A stretch of 64,000 nucleotides of DNA from Megamerina dolium (GCA_963854835.1 OY978525.1:46115696-46179695); one strand, 5' to 3'. Positions 1 to 12,800 are shown, counted from the first letter of the stretch. The notes: generated from the sequence alone by a model not told the origin. Numbers and translations: made by a program.

Positions 1-1191
1 CCCAAATTCATCGATTAGTTTTTTTGTTGTAGTCGTTTGAAGTCACCAACTTTTGTGTTTCTTAAAAAATGGAAAAAAGCGAATTTCGTGCAGTGATTAA
101 ACACTATTATTTGAAAGGGAAAACGGCGAAAGAGACAAAAGAAAAGCTCGATAAACATTACGGTGAGTCTGCTCCGTCAGATTACATGGTCAAATATTGG
201 ATTGCTGCATTTAAACGCGGCCGAACAAGCACTGCAACAATACCATCAACAGGAAGGCCAAAAGAGGTGCTTACTGATGAAAATATCAAGAAAATACCCG
301 ATATCGTTATGAATGATCGCCGAGTCAAGTTGCGTGAGATTGTTGAAATGGTAAACATATCATATGAACGTGTGTTCAACATTTTGCATGAACATTTGCA
401 TATGGAAAAGCTATCGGCAAGATGGGTGCCGCGTTTGGTCAGTGTCGAACAAAAACGAGTTCGAGAGACCACTTCACAACGGTGTTTGGACATGATAAAG
501 CGTAATCCTGTTGATTTTTGGCGTCGATTAATAACTGTTGATGCTGTTGATGAAGCTTGGGTCCACAACTACACACCTGAAACCAAAAATCAATCGAAAC
601 AATGGGTGGAAGCTAGTGGAAGTGCTCCAAAGAAGGCGAAGGCAGTGAAATCAGCTGGCAAGGTTATGGCCACTGTATTTTGGGATGCACTCGGAATATT
701 GCTTATCGATTATCTTCAAAAAGGATCCACAATCACAGGAAAGTATTATCGTGCATTATTGGATCAATTCAATGATGCAATCAAGAAAAAACGACCACAT
801 TTGAAGAAGAAAAAAGTGCTCTTTCTTCAAGACAACGCACCGATTCACACAGCATTAGATACGATGATAAAATTACGTGAAATACACTTCGAATTGGGTT
901 GGGTGATCATACATCTTATAGTCCAGATTTAGCTCCGTGACTTTTTCCTGTTTCCAAACTTTAAAAAATGGCTCGCAGGAAAAAGATTCAGCTCAAACGA
1001 AGAAGTGATTACCGAAACTAACGCGTATTTTGAGGGGTTCCTGAAATCGTATTATTGGTATAAAAAAGTTGGAATATCGTCTTACTAAGTGTGTCGAAGT
1101 AAAAAGAGGCTATGTTGAGAAATAAATGATTTTTGGAAAAAAAGAAAAATGTTTTTTCCTACTTAGGTAGCTTCATTATCAATCCGCCCTC
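1..1191 (+). mobile_element. mariner element, 5' end beyond window edge
   Basis: A mariner-type DNA transposon whose transposase frame starts at 69. The right end is placed where the sequence reads CCGCCCTCG followed by TA and the TA microsatellite. A second mariner remnant at 61529-61694 ends in the same CCCTCG-TA, which supports this boundary. The left terminal repeat is not fully visible. Confidence 0.6.
69..1088 (+). pseudogene. mariner transposase, frameshifted
   Basis: Transposase of the mariner family (DD34D cut-and-paste enzyme acting at TA targets). The first 287 codons are open. They hold an N-terminal HTH region with the SxGRPKE linker, the first catalytic Asp in VDEAWVHNY and the second in LQDNAPIH. 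The reading frame is then lost near 897: a second frame carries DHTSYSPDLAP and stops at 928-930. A third frame carries DFFLFPNF, with the last catalytic Asp, and runs to TAA 1086-1088. The first catalytic block carries a small in-frame duplication (VDAVDE). Two frame breaks mean no intact product. Family assignment is firm. Confidence 0.85.
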
Positions 1192-1503
<312 letters not shown>

Positions 1504-1507
1504 TCAT

Positions 1508-1828
1508 TTTCAAAGGTTTGAAAAATATTATAGAGTGAACAAGCCCGCTTTTATGTATCTGCTGGATGTGTTGTCGTCGCATATTCAGCCCAAAAAGGCA
1601 TTCGCAGGGATAGGGAAAGATTGTGCTGTGTCCTTGGCCCAGTGTAGCTTCAGCAAAGTGTTGACGGAGGTCATAAATATTTTTGAAGAAAATGTATGAC
1701 CAAAATGGATAAAATTTTCCAAAACGGCTATAGAAAAAAGGAAAATAGTATTAGCCTTTTATATGAAGCACGGCATTCCAGGTGTTATAGGATGTATTCA
1801 TGGGACGCATATTCGTAGCAATAATACG
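1508..1828 (+). pseudogene. PIF/Harbinger transposase fragment
   Basis: Matches the middle of HARBI1-like nucleases. [19 protein letters not shown] resembles the family's YRMSKECFLYLL block, and GIPGVIGCIHGTHI is the block with the first catalytic residue. In the family this block reads GxIDGTHI. Here the Asp codon is CAT (His) at 1799-1801, so the catalytic site is lost. An in-frame TGA lies at 1697-1699 and otherwise the frame is continuous. Homology stops just after the GTHI block, at a deletion junction with the convergent fragment on the other strand. Confidence 0.75.
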
Positions 1829-1973
1829 AATTTAATTCCACCTCCAAATTCCGCCAAAATCTGGTGAGCTCCTCCCTGTTTCCTTTATAGAATCCACGCG
1901 CAATGTCGGTATGTGATTGCATTGCATTTAGCATAAGATCGAACTGGAACTTGTTCGTTGTTTTTGACCTGAA
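1826..1973 (-). pseudogene. Myb/SANT-like Harbinger accessory protein fragment
   Basis: On the minus strand, just after a splice-acceptor-like TTACTTTCAG, the frame reads SKTTNKFQFDLMLNAMQSHT, then DIARGFYKGNREEL and TRFWRNLEVELN. This resembles the Myb/SANT-like DNA-binding protein that accompanies PIF/Harbinger transposases (consensus with a QFxxLxxxMxxHxDIARGF core followed by FWxxLAxxLN). Its position beside, and convergent with, the Harbinger transposase fragment supports the call. It is only a central fragment. A possible upstream exon lies near 2086-2150 but I could not fit its phase. Confidence 0.55.
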
Positions 1974-2345
1974 AGTAAGAATAATGCCATAATAATATTT
2001 GTAATAGTAATAAATATTGTTATTTATTTAATAAATAACAACATTTATTCAATTTTCTACGAAAACAATTAAATACTTACATTTTTGCATACAACTCCCT
2101 TGCAGATAGTTGGCGGAATAATTTTCAATAAATGTCATCACATTCTCCCTTTTATTTACATTCGGAATGCCTACTTTTTTCCCAGGGAAGAAATTCCCGA
2201 TTTCGAAGTTCGTTCAGAATTGGAGGAAAGGGAAAAGGGAAAAACTCCCGGGGAATTTATATTCAGAATACAAGAATAGGGAAAAGGGAAAAAATCCCGG
2301 GGAATTGTTATTCAGAATCGGGCTGTATATAAAATTCATATTTAT
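1974..2345. repeat. unassigned stretch with 49-bp imperfect tandem repeat
   Basis: 1974-2175 holds nothing I can assign. From about 2230 a 49-bp unit containing GGGAAAAGGGAAAAA, TCCCGGGGAATT and ATTCAGAAT occurs twice (second copy from 2279). A more diverged copy lies at about 2176-2229. The last nine bases (2337-2345, CATATTTAT) are the left target-site duplication of the next SINE. Confidence 0.7.
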
Positions 2346-2678
2346 GGGTGCCATAGCTCAGTGGTTAGTGTGTTCGCCTTCTGATCTGTAGGTCGTGGTT
2401 CAATCCCCGACTGATGCATAACAAATTTAATATCGATAAGATTTTTCTTTCGAACGGTACCCACCTGTCGGCAAGCAATTGGCAATTCTTCCGAACAACT
2501 GCCATGAAAAAGCTTCTTATAGAACTCCGTGACAAAGCTCAGAAAAAATGATGCCACAAGTGTTCTGCCGTTCGTAACCGGCTAAAATAAGTAGGTCCCT
2601 TCTAATATTGTCCAAAATTAAAGACGCACAACAGTAATGGAAGAGAAGCTCGGCCAATGAGCCCTTTGGGGCTTTATG

Positions 2679-2755
<77 letters not shown>
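2346..2755 (+). mobile_element. tRNA-derived SINE with (TA)n tail
   Basis: The 5' head is tRNA-like: GGGTGCCATAGCTCAGTGG holds a Pol III A box, and GGTTCAATCCC is a B box at normal tRNA spacing. A conserved body follows (CGAACGGTACCCACCTGTCG, GCCGTTCG, TAAGTAGGTCCC), then the 3' signature CGGCCAATGAGCCCTTTGGG and a tail of about 72 bp of pure TA (2684-2755). A 9-bp target-site duplication, CATATTTAT, lies at 2337-2345 and 2756-2764, so the TA run lies inside the inserted unit. At least eight near-complete copies and five fragments occur in this window. Confidence 0.85.
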
Positions 2756-2760
<5 letters not shown>

Positions 2761-2764
2761 TTAT

Positions 2765-2894
2765 TAAAAATATACATATTTCTAACAAATCTTAATTGAA
2801 ATAAATGTTTGTGATCAGCTCAAACGGCGAGTACTGAACCCACTACCTACGGCTCACAAGGCCAACACATTAACCGCTGAGCTACAGCGCTTCC
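2765..2894 (-). mobile_element. second tRNA-derived SINE type
   Basis: Read on the minus strand from about 2894, GCGCTGTAGCTCAGCGGTTA (A box) is followed by GGGTTCAGTAC (a degenerate B box) at tRNA-like spacing. The body is unlike the main SINE family here and runs as an AT-rich stretch towards the TA tract of the preceding SINE. The two SINEs are therefore tail to tail. The 3' limit is approximate. Confidence 0.6.
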
Positions 2895-2902
2895 TTTGCT
2901 AG

Positions 2903-3130
2903 AATTTCCAATTCTTATTTGTTGATCACCAGGCAAGTTTGCCTGTAATCACCGCTTGATTCCTCCATCTTCACTATCTTCCAATAGGTTGGGACATGCG
3001 CATTGCCTCTTTGGAGCAGTTTGGGGATTTTTTGGGAGTCAGATGTTTCCGCAGTAATCCAAGCCTGTGTACGGGGTCGACTTAGGATTCCTTCGCTCAG
3101 AATGACACCTACAACATGGCATTGAGCCAA
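2903..3130 (-). pseudogene. LOA-type ORF1 C-terminal piece (DUF4780-like)
   Basis: A minus-strand frame contains WITAETSDSQKIPKLLQRGN followed by PTYWKIVKMEE. It resembles the end of the DUF4780 domain in ORF1 of LOA-clade LINEs (consensus WIPA..SDP..IL..LQRCNP.LPT..WKVVRVEE). The better preserved LOA copy at 42145-42357 carries the preceding part of the same domain (ARVWIPAARSEPE). Only the tail is left, without an upstream start. The adjoining 3131-3458 also holds short open minus-strand stretches that I cannot identify, then the 3' flank of the dipeptidase gene. Confidence 0.5.
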
Positions 3131-3458
3131 ATCTCTCGAGTTTGGTTATTACTAGTTGGTAGAGCTTCAAGCACCTCTGGTCCGAGCAAGATACCTGCGT
3201 TATGCGTGAGTGATGCCATCTGACGTCATGTATTAATGGTGCTGGATCTGGATGTTCATCCAGCTTATCGAAGTAAGTCTCTAGCAGCCCCGCCTCAACT
3301 TTTATCCAGTTTGTGGAACTGATCTGTATTAGACGTATATAACATAAAAACTATCAAATAAAAGACATTGTGCTATTATCGTATAATTATTTCTTTTGAA
3401 AAATAAACACGAGTTTCATAACTGATGTGATGTAGACAATTTTTAATTAATTTATATA

Positions 3459-4143
3459 TTAGATCAACTGACCAACTTCATACAAGTAGGCTCCCAACAA
3501 TTTGGTCTGAAATGGAAAACAAAGCGGTAAGATACTTTAAATACTCATACATTCTTCAACTTACACCCTCAATATAGTTGAATATGTCGATTTTTTCATT
3601 TTGTGAATGTGCACCGTCATCACAGGCACCTACTGGAATCAGTATTACATTTTTACCAGTTGCTTCTTGAAGGGTCAGTGTTACAGGAATAGATCCACCT
3701 TCACGAGTCATATCTGGGTCTACTTTAAAAACATGTTTTACTGCCTTTTTCGCAGCCTCATAATGGGGATGATTAGGGTCCTCTGTCCATGGCTTACCGC
3801 TGCTAATAAGATTTACCTATAGTGTATAAGGCACGATTTAGAAACACGAACACATTTGCTATTTCTTCATATACTCACTTTCATCTTATTTGGTGAGCCC
3901 CGCTCGGCCCACTTATCATTCAAATATTTGAAAACGCACTGTGTAATATGTTTCGGGTCTTGATTTGGTACTAATCGTATAGAAAATTTGCCAGCGACTT
4001 TAGCTGGAATGACTGTCTTGGCCCCAGGTTCATAAAACGCTCCCTCGATTCCATGTAAAGACAAACTTGGATAACGCCATCTATGCATTAAAAGTTTTGT
4101 TTTATCCTCATTATGTGGCAAAGATTTCGCTCCTATATCCTTC
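3459..4143 (-). CDS. CNDP2: CNDP2 exon block: last three exons
   Basis: Exon 4143-3879 begins with one base that completes an Arg codon split across the giant intron (acceptor TTTTCAG) and ends ATGAAA before GTGAGT. Exon 3816-3565 carries [18 protein letters not shown] and the zinc-ligand His in GAHSQNEK, and ends before a consensus GTAAGT. Exon 3506-3459 encodes [15 protein letters not shown] and stop. The two small introns are about 60 bp, normal for flies. Confidence 0.9.
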
Positions 4144-5784
4144 CTGAAAATATTTATTGAGTGAATAACATTAATTGTTACTGTTATCATGTTAAGTATT
4201 TACAGATGGTGAAGACAACAATTAAGGTAAATTTGTGTAAGTACTTATGGGCCAACATATTTCATATTTAAATATAGATTTAGGGAGTGTATGAGTTCTT
4301 TAAAATTTTAAAACCGAAATTTTTATGACACTAAAATATTACAGCACTGCTTCGAAATAGAAAAGAGACAATTGACAAAAATAGGCGAGTTCAAACCAAA
4401 AAATGTCAATTTGAAAATTTTGGTTTTAATGTTGCTAGCCAAAATATGAAATATGCGCATATGCATATTTTGCCTCGCGACATATTTCCCGAAATTGTGA
4501 AATACATATTTATCCAAACACATACCATCATTGCTCATAGTTGTAAAATACACAAATCATATCAATATTTCTTATAATTGTGGAGTTAGAGTTGGGCGTG
4601 AAAAAGCTGACAAAGCACTTTCCCACACAATTCGTAGTTCTTCACTTACGTAAGCATACCAATAATGTTTAGACACACTATGATAACTAAGATCACGTGG
4701 CCTACTGTGTGTGAATATCAAAAAGTTACTTTCTCACACAATATGTACATTGTAGATTGTAGATTGGTATGTGGATAGTTTTAGGAAAAATTGTATATAA
4801 TCCTACTGAGGGATATGGATTTTGAGTTGTGAGTTTACAGTAATAAGCGAAGTTTGTAAATACTGCGATCTTTACGAGAGCCTCCAGTATTAGTGTTTAA
4901 GATTAACAGTTGTAAATGTAAATAAATGAAAATAGAGAAAATAAAGTCAATGAAAGCTGGAACAACTAAGCGATTTTATTGAATAGGACAGTAGAGGCGG
5001 TAAGTATACTCCACCACTACTCCACCAATTCATCTCTACTTTTCAGGTGATCAGTGTTGAAGTTCCGAGAGGACTCGCAACACTTAGGGAATTAGGTAAC
5101 GTGGTGTTGTGGAAAAATAGTACACAACATTAAAAATAAAGAATATGGATTTACCTTTTCCATTTTATTTATTTTATTTAATATATACAATATTTTGTTC
5201 TGTTTCAAAACGAAAAATAACTGCTAACGAACTTCACTTTCCTGTGCTAATACAGCTTTCATTTTTTCACAACTAATATTTAGGTATGAAGAGGTTGCCT
5301 GAAGATTTCTTAAATTGTTGCTATTCACTGCAAGACATATTTATAATAATTTAGGAAATGTCACAATTTATACACAAATTTAGGCAAACTGGCACACACC
5401 TTTAGGGCCATTTTTACACTAGCAAGTTAACTAACAGTTTCAGATGGGTGCCGTGGCTCAGTGGTTAGTGTGTAGGCCTTCTGATCTGTAGGTCGTGGGT
5501 TCAGTCCCCGGCTGCAGCTTAACAAATTTGATATAGAAAAGGTTTTTCTTTCGAACGGCACCCACCTGTCGGCAAGCAATTGGCAATTCTTCCGGCAGTA
5601 ATTTGCCATGAAAAAGCTTTTAAAAAGAACTCTGTGACAAAGCTCAGAAAAAGTGATGGCGCAAGAGTTCTGCCGTTCGGAACCGGCTAAAATAAGTAGG
5701 TCCCTTCTAATACTGTCCAAAATTTAACACGCACAACAGTAATGGAAGAGAAGCTCGGCCAAAGAACCCTTTGGGGCTTATAAG

Positions 5785-5848
<64 letters not shown>

Positions 5849-5921
5849 ATGTATATATATATGTATGTATATATATATATATGTATATATATATGTATGT
5901 ATATATATATATATGTATGTA

Positions 5922-5984
<63 letters not shown>

Positions 5985-6167
5985 GTATATATATGTGTAT
6001 ATATACATATATATATATAGATGAATATATATACATGTATACATATATGTATATATATGAATATATATACATGTATATATGTATATATATGTATATATGT
6101 ATATACATAGGCATATATATATGTATATATATATATGTGTTTATATATATATGTATATATATATATG

Positions 6168-6217
<50 letters not shown>

Positions 6218-6630
6218 TGCCGTGGCTCAGTGGTTAGTGTTTTGGCCTTCTGATCTGTAGGTCGTGGTTCAATCCCTGGCTCATGCATAATAAATTTAAT
6301 ATCGAAAAGATTTTTCTTTCGAACGGTACCCACCTGTCGGCAAGCAATTGGCAATTCTTTCGACAGTAACAACTTGACATGAAAAGCTTCTAAAAGAACT
6401 CTGTGACAAAGCTCAGAAAAAGTGATGTCGCAAGGTTTCTGCCGTTCGGAACCGGCTAAAATAAGTAGGTCCCTTCTAATACTGTCTAAAATTTAACACG
6501 CACAACAGTAATTGAAGAGAAGCTCGGCCAATGAGCCCTTCGGGGCTTTAAGTGCCACATATTTATATATATGTATATATATGTATATATATATATATGT
6601 ATATATATGTATATATATACATATATAAAA

Positions 6631-6674
<44 letters not shown>

Positions 6675-6704
6675 TTGTATAAATATATATATATATATAT
6701 AAAA

Positions 6705-6751
<47 letters not shown>

Positions 6752-6782
6752 AATGTATATATATATATATATATATATATAA

Positions 6783-6832
<50 letters not shown>

Positions 6833-9800
6833 CAATTTTCAGTGGCAAAACTGTTAGTTAACTCTATTATAATAATACATATGCTCTCTGTTAGTCGTCG
6901 TTTGGCATTCGTAGTGGAATTGGGCATATGCACATACTCCTTAGCATCGATACTTTTACTTGGAAATATTTATACTTTTACTCAAAAATTTTACAATGAT
7001 GGCGCAGATCCAATTAAAGCAAATCTAAGATGATTCCTATTTATGTATGCAGTTTAACAATGTGGCAAACAAATAATGTTAAATACGTTCGAATTAAAGG
7101 TTGGTTTATTTATGCATTTTCATTTGTTTATTACAAGTGAAAATTTTGAAAACATATTGTATTAAAATCTCTTCGTTCGAATGCAAACATTTTGCTTATC
7201 TCTAAAGGAATATAGATTCATCGTAGCTACGGGATACTCTATAAACGCAAGAATTCTAACTTGCAAATCGTTTCGTGCTTATTGTAAACACAAACTATTT
7301 AACTCAGAGTAGTGCACAGTGAGTGAAAGCAGCAAGAGCTATACATAATCAACACACAAAATTATTGTCCAGAATAGCAAACCAAGATTATTTTTGTTTC
7401 TCTATATTAATTTACATGTGTATTCAGCTTATCCGTAGATTTTGAGGCTGTCCCGGCTGAGGAAGCCGCCTTTCGTGGGCATCGTTCTTTTGAACGATGC
7501 CCACCTGCAAGTAATTGGTAATAACAATTTGCCATGAAAAATGCTTCTTAAAGAACTCTGTAACAAAGTTCAGAAAAAGTAATGTCACAAGGGTTCTGCC
7601 GTTCGGAACCGGCTAATATAAATGGGTCCCTTCTAATACTGTCCAAATTTAACACGCACCACAGCATTGGAAGAGAAGCTCGTTGGTATCACGATGGGCC
7701 TTTCTGACCTAAGCGGGTCCTCTCAGAGAGAAGGCAGCCACAAAAACATAAACTAACTTAGCTTAAGCATCTTCGTTATTGGTAAGTAATCATTTGTTCT
7801 AATACCTATATTATTTTTGCTATCACTAAATTGTCATCTACATATTCATTTCTTTATTATCTCTCGCCTTTTTCTACTTATGTACATTCTCATTAGTACT
7901 AAAGCGTGTGCGTACATTGTACTTTACATACTCCGCATGTCTAAGCAATAAAGTTCATTCGTTGTAAAACTATTCAACAAACACATTTCAAACATATACA
8001 TTTTTTTTGCAAATGGAAAGTGGTAGAGAAAAACACTTGTCTTCCCCGAATATCCTTCTAACGGACCACTAAAGTACAAATACTTGGATTTATTCCATTA
8101 TTGTCAATGCAAGATATCGCATAGCGTGATAAATAATATTGGTGGGATTCATGCAATCGTATAAAAGCCGCGCAAACCGCGTAAACCTTATAAAATTATA
8201 CTCTTGTATATCAACTGTCATATATTTGTATGAAATAGATTATACGCTCCTCGTAAAAGTTTTCGCGATGATTTCATCGTGTAAATGACCAGATAATATT
8301 ATACGGGTTGAAATGCAACTCTGTTGTACACGCTTTTGTTCTGTAATACGTTAAATCATAGGTAAATATACTTAATTTATATTAAGGATAAATAAATAAA
8401 AATAAATATGTGGCACTTAAAACCCCAAAGGGCTCATTGGCCGAGCTTCTCTTCTTCCATTACTGTTGTGCGTCTTAAATTTTGGACAGTATTAGAAGGG
8501 ACCTACTTATTTTAGCCGGTTCCGAACGGCAAAACACTTGTGACATCACTTTTTCTGAGAGCTTTGTCACAGAGTTCTTTTAGAAGCTTTTTCATGGCAA
8601 GTTGTTACTGTCGGAAGAATTGCAAATTGCTTGCCGACAGGTGGGTACCGTTCGAAAGAAAAATCTTTTCGATATTAAATTTGTTATGCATAAGCCGGGG
8701 ATTGAACCACGACCTACAGATCAGAAGGCGAACACACTAACCACTGAGCTACGGCACCCATTATATTAAGGATAATTACTTTAATTTTTCAGAAATAGAC
8801 CAATCATTTATTTGTATTTTTTCCAATTCTGCTAATTTTCGACATTTTTATTTTGTTATTAATAATAACATGCTGATTGATTCGCGTTTTCCACCTAATT
8901 ACAGAATGGGTAGACTTTGGGCCATATTCTATGTAGTGGTGGACAAAGAAGCAAACTTGACTAATGTCGAGATTTTTTAACACTTAAGGTCGTGTTTAAG
9001 TGCTATCACGTTGAATGCGATTCGGTCTTTGAAAGTAAATGCTGTAAATCATGAACAAGCGCTAACATTAATAAAAAGGCGATTTGATATCAAGACTATT
9101 ACATTTCAGGCACACGTCAAAGAAATTTTCATTTTGAAATCGGTGGCAGAAGGTTCCGCGAGCTTAGTTACAAGATCAGTTGTCTCCTGCGAGCATTGCA
9201 ACAAATGAAAAATTGCTGAACGGCTTGCTTCATTTTTGTTGCCAGCAAAGTGGATGTCGCCACACAATCCAAATAGGACGAAAAAGCAATTTTTTGGAAA
9301 CAAGAGTGCGTATTTTGGAGAGCGTAGAGCCCGTTACAATGATAACAGCAAAGCAGGTGACTTATAAAGCGCATTCCAGTCGTAAGCAATTTTTCGTTAC
9401 TGTCAAACCAGTGAAAGGGTGCACATTTTGCACTTGTCATTTTGCATTTTGTCTTAGAGCATGATTTTCAACATGCCCTTCACTTCTTAATTTGTCATCT
9501 TCTAAGAAGTTAAGAGGTTACAACTTTGTATCAATTGCTTAAAGAAAAGCTATGGTGCCAAAAATTGCAAATCAGGTAACTACAAAAACTGCTCAGGTAA
9601 GCATAATACCTTACTTCCTCACTAACTGCACAATCTACTTCCGATAACCCAATCGTGATTCTAGAAGCTAAAACGGCTCTTGTTGCTAGTTCCCAGCAGT
9701 ATTGTCTACCTGCTTCAAAAGGAGTTATTATATATGAATATTTCGTTCCGTGTAGAGGTTTGCTATATTCCGTTTCACAGCTTCATTGTATAACTTAATG

Positions 9801-12800
9801 GTTGATAATTTGCAAATTAGAAAATCGAAATCCGCTACTATTATTTCGAGAATCGGACAATCCGATTAATTGTCAATGAAATATGTAACTATATCTATCA
9901 GCTGATAGACATAGATGCTATATTGATTTCGGTCGTTGTCGTGCCAAGAATCACTACAAATCAACCAAGTTAACTCTATTATAATAATACATATGCTCTC
10001 TGTTAGTCGTCGTTTGGCATTCGTAGTGGAATTGGGCATATGCACATACTCCTTAGCATCGATACTTTTACTTGGAAATATTTATACTTTTACTCAAAAA
10101 TTTTACAATGATGGCGCAGATCCAATTAAAGCAAATCTAAGATGATTCCTATTTATGTATGCAGTTTATCAATGTGGCAAACAAATAATGTTAAATACGT
10201 TCGAATTAAAGGTTGGTTTATTTATGCATTTTCATTTGTTTATTACAAGTGAAAATTTTGAAAACATATTGTATTAAAATCTCTTCGTTCGAATGCAAAC
10301 ATTTTGCTTATCTCTAAAGGAATATAGATTCATCGTAGCTACGGGATACTCTATAAACGCAAGAATTCTAACTTGCAAATCGTTTCGTGCTTATTGTAAA
10401 CACAAACTATTTAACTCAGAGTAGTGCACAGTGAGTGAAAGCAGCAAGAGCTATACATAATCAACACACAAAATTATTGTCCAGAATAGCAAACCAAGAT
10501 TATTTTTGTTTCTCTATATTAATTTACATGTGTATTCAGCTTATCCGTAGATTTTGAGGCTGTCCCGGCTGAGGAAGCCGCCTTTCGTGGGCATCGTTCT
10601 TTTGAACGATGCCCACCTGCAAGTAATTGGTAATAACAATTTGCCATGAAAAATGCTTCTTAAAGAACTCTGTAACAAAGTTCAGAAAAAGTAATGTCAC
10701 AAGGGTTCTGCCGTTCGGAACCGGCTAATATAAATGGGTCCCTTCTAATACTGTCCAAATTTAACACGCACCACAGCATTGGAAGAGAAGCTCGTTGGTA
10801 TCACGATGGGCCTTTCTGACCTAAGCGGGTCCTCTCAGAGAGAAGGCAGCCACAAAAACATAAACTAACTTAGCTTAAGCATCTTCGTTATTGGTAAGTA
10901 ATCATTTGTTCTAATACCTATATTATTTTTGCTATCACTAAATTGTCATCTACATATTCATTTCTTTATTATCTCTCGCCTTTTTCTACTTATGTACATT
11001 CTCATTAGTACTAAAGCGTGTGCGTACATTGTACTTTACATACTCCGCATGTCTAAGCAATAAAGTTCATTCGTTGTAAAACTATTCAACAAACACATTT
11101 CAAACATATACATTTTTTTTGCAAATGGAAAGTGGTAGAGAAAAACACTTGTCTTCCCCGAATATCCTTCTAACGGACCACTAAAGTACAAATACTTGGA
11201 TTTATTCCATTATTGTCAATGCAAGATATCGCATAGCGTGATAAATAATATTGGTGGGATTCATGCAATCGTATAAAAGCCGCGCAAACCGCGTAAACCT
11301 TATAAAATTATACTCTTGTATATCAACTGTCATATATTTGTATGAAATAGATTATACGCTCCTCGTAAAAGTTTTCGCGATGATTTCATCGTGTAAATGA
11401 CCAGATAATATTATACGGGTTGAAATGCAACTCTGTTGTACACGCTTTTGTTCTGTAATACGTTAAATCATAGGTAAATATACTTAATTTATATTAAGGA
11501 TAAATAAATAAAAATAAATATGTGGCACTTAAAACCCCAAAGGGCTCATTGGCCGAGCTTCTCTTCTTCCATTACTGTTGTGCGTCTTAAATTTTGGACA
11601 GTATTAGAAGGGACCTACTTATTTTAGCCGGTTCCGAACGGCAAAACACTTGTGACATCACTTTTTCTGAGAGCTTTGTCACAGAGTTCTTTTAGAAGCT
11701 TTTTCATGGCAAGTTGTTACTGTCGGAAGAATTGCAAATTGCTTGCCGACAGGTGGGTACCGTTCGAAAGAAAAATCTTTTCGATATTAAATTTGTTATG
11801 CATAAGCCGGGGATTGAACCACGACCTACAGATCAGAAGGCGAACACACTAACCACTGAGCTACGGCACCCATTATATTAAGGATAATTACTTTAATTTT
11901 TCAGAAATAGACCAATCATTTATTTGTATTTTTTCCAATTCTGCTAATTTTCGACATTTTTATTTTGTTATTAATAATAACATGCTGATTGATTCGCGTT
12001 TTCCACCTAATTACAGAATGGGTAGACTTTGGGCAATATTCTATGTAGTGGTGGACAAAGAAGCAAACTTGACTAATGTCGAGATTTTTTAACACTTAAG
12101 GTCGTGTTTAAGTGCTATCACGTTGAATGCGATTCGGTCTTTGAAAGTAAATGCTGTAAATCATGAACAAGCGCTAACATTAATAAAAAGGCGATTTGAT
12201 ATCAAGACTATTACATTTCAGGCACACGTCAAAGAAATTTTCATTTTGAAATCGGTGGCAGAAGGTTCCGCGAGCTTAGTTACAAGATCAGTTGTCTCCT
12301 GCGAGCATTGCAACAAATGAAAAATTGCTGAACGGCTTGCTTCATTTTTGTTGCCAGCAAAGTGAATGTCGCCACACAATCCAAATAGGACGAAAAAGCA
12401 ATTTTTTGGAAACAAGAGTGCGTATTTTGGAGAGCGTAGAGCCCGTTACAATGATAACAGCAAAGCAGGTGACTTATAAAGCGCATTCCAGTCGTAAGCA
12501 ATTTTTCGTTACTGTCAAACCAGTGAAAGGGTGCACATTTTGCACTTGTCATTTTGCATTTTGTCTTAGAGCATGATTTTCAACATGCCCTTCACTTCTT
12601 AATTTGTCATCTTCTAAGAAGTTAAGAGGTTACAACTTTGTATCAATTGCTTAAAGAAAAGCTATGGTGCCAAAAATTGCAAATCAGGTAACTACAAAAA
12701 CTGCTCAGGTAAGCATAATACCTTACTTCCTCACTAACTGCACAATCTACTTCCGATAACCCAATCGTGATTCTAGAAGCTAAAACGGCTCTTGTTGCTA

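Noticed and set aside
2346..2420. SINE heads as genuine tRNA genes
   Set aside because: A and B boxes are present, but the anticodon and acceptor stems do not pair well, the unit continues for 270 bp, and the same sequence recurs with target duplications.
2342..2557. Short frames in SINEs such as [11 protein letters not shown]
   Set aside because: Same words recur at every SINE copy in sense or antisense. They are known spurious translations of tRNA-like sequence.
6842..7033. 63 to 69-codon frame at the start of each unit ([16 protein letters not shown])
   Set aside because: No recognisable domain, no splice or promoter support, and the start differs between copies because it crosses the unit junction.
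9180..9464. 94-codon frame in each 3112-bp unit as a small host gene
   Set aside because: It is one frame of a broken BEL gag with knuckle remnants downstream; identity among copies reflects recent amplification, not selection.
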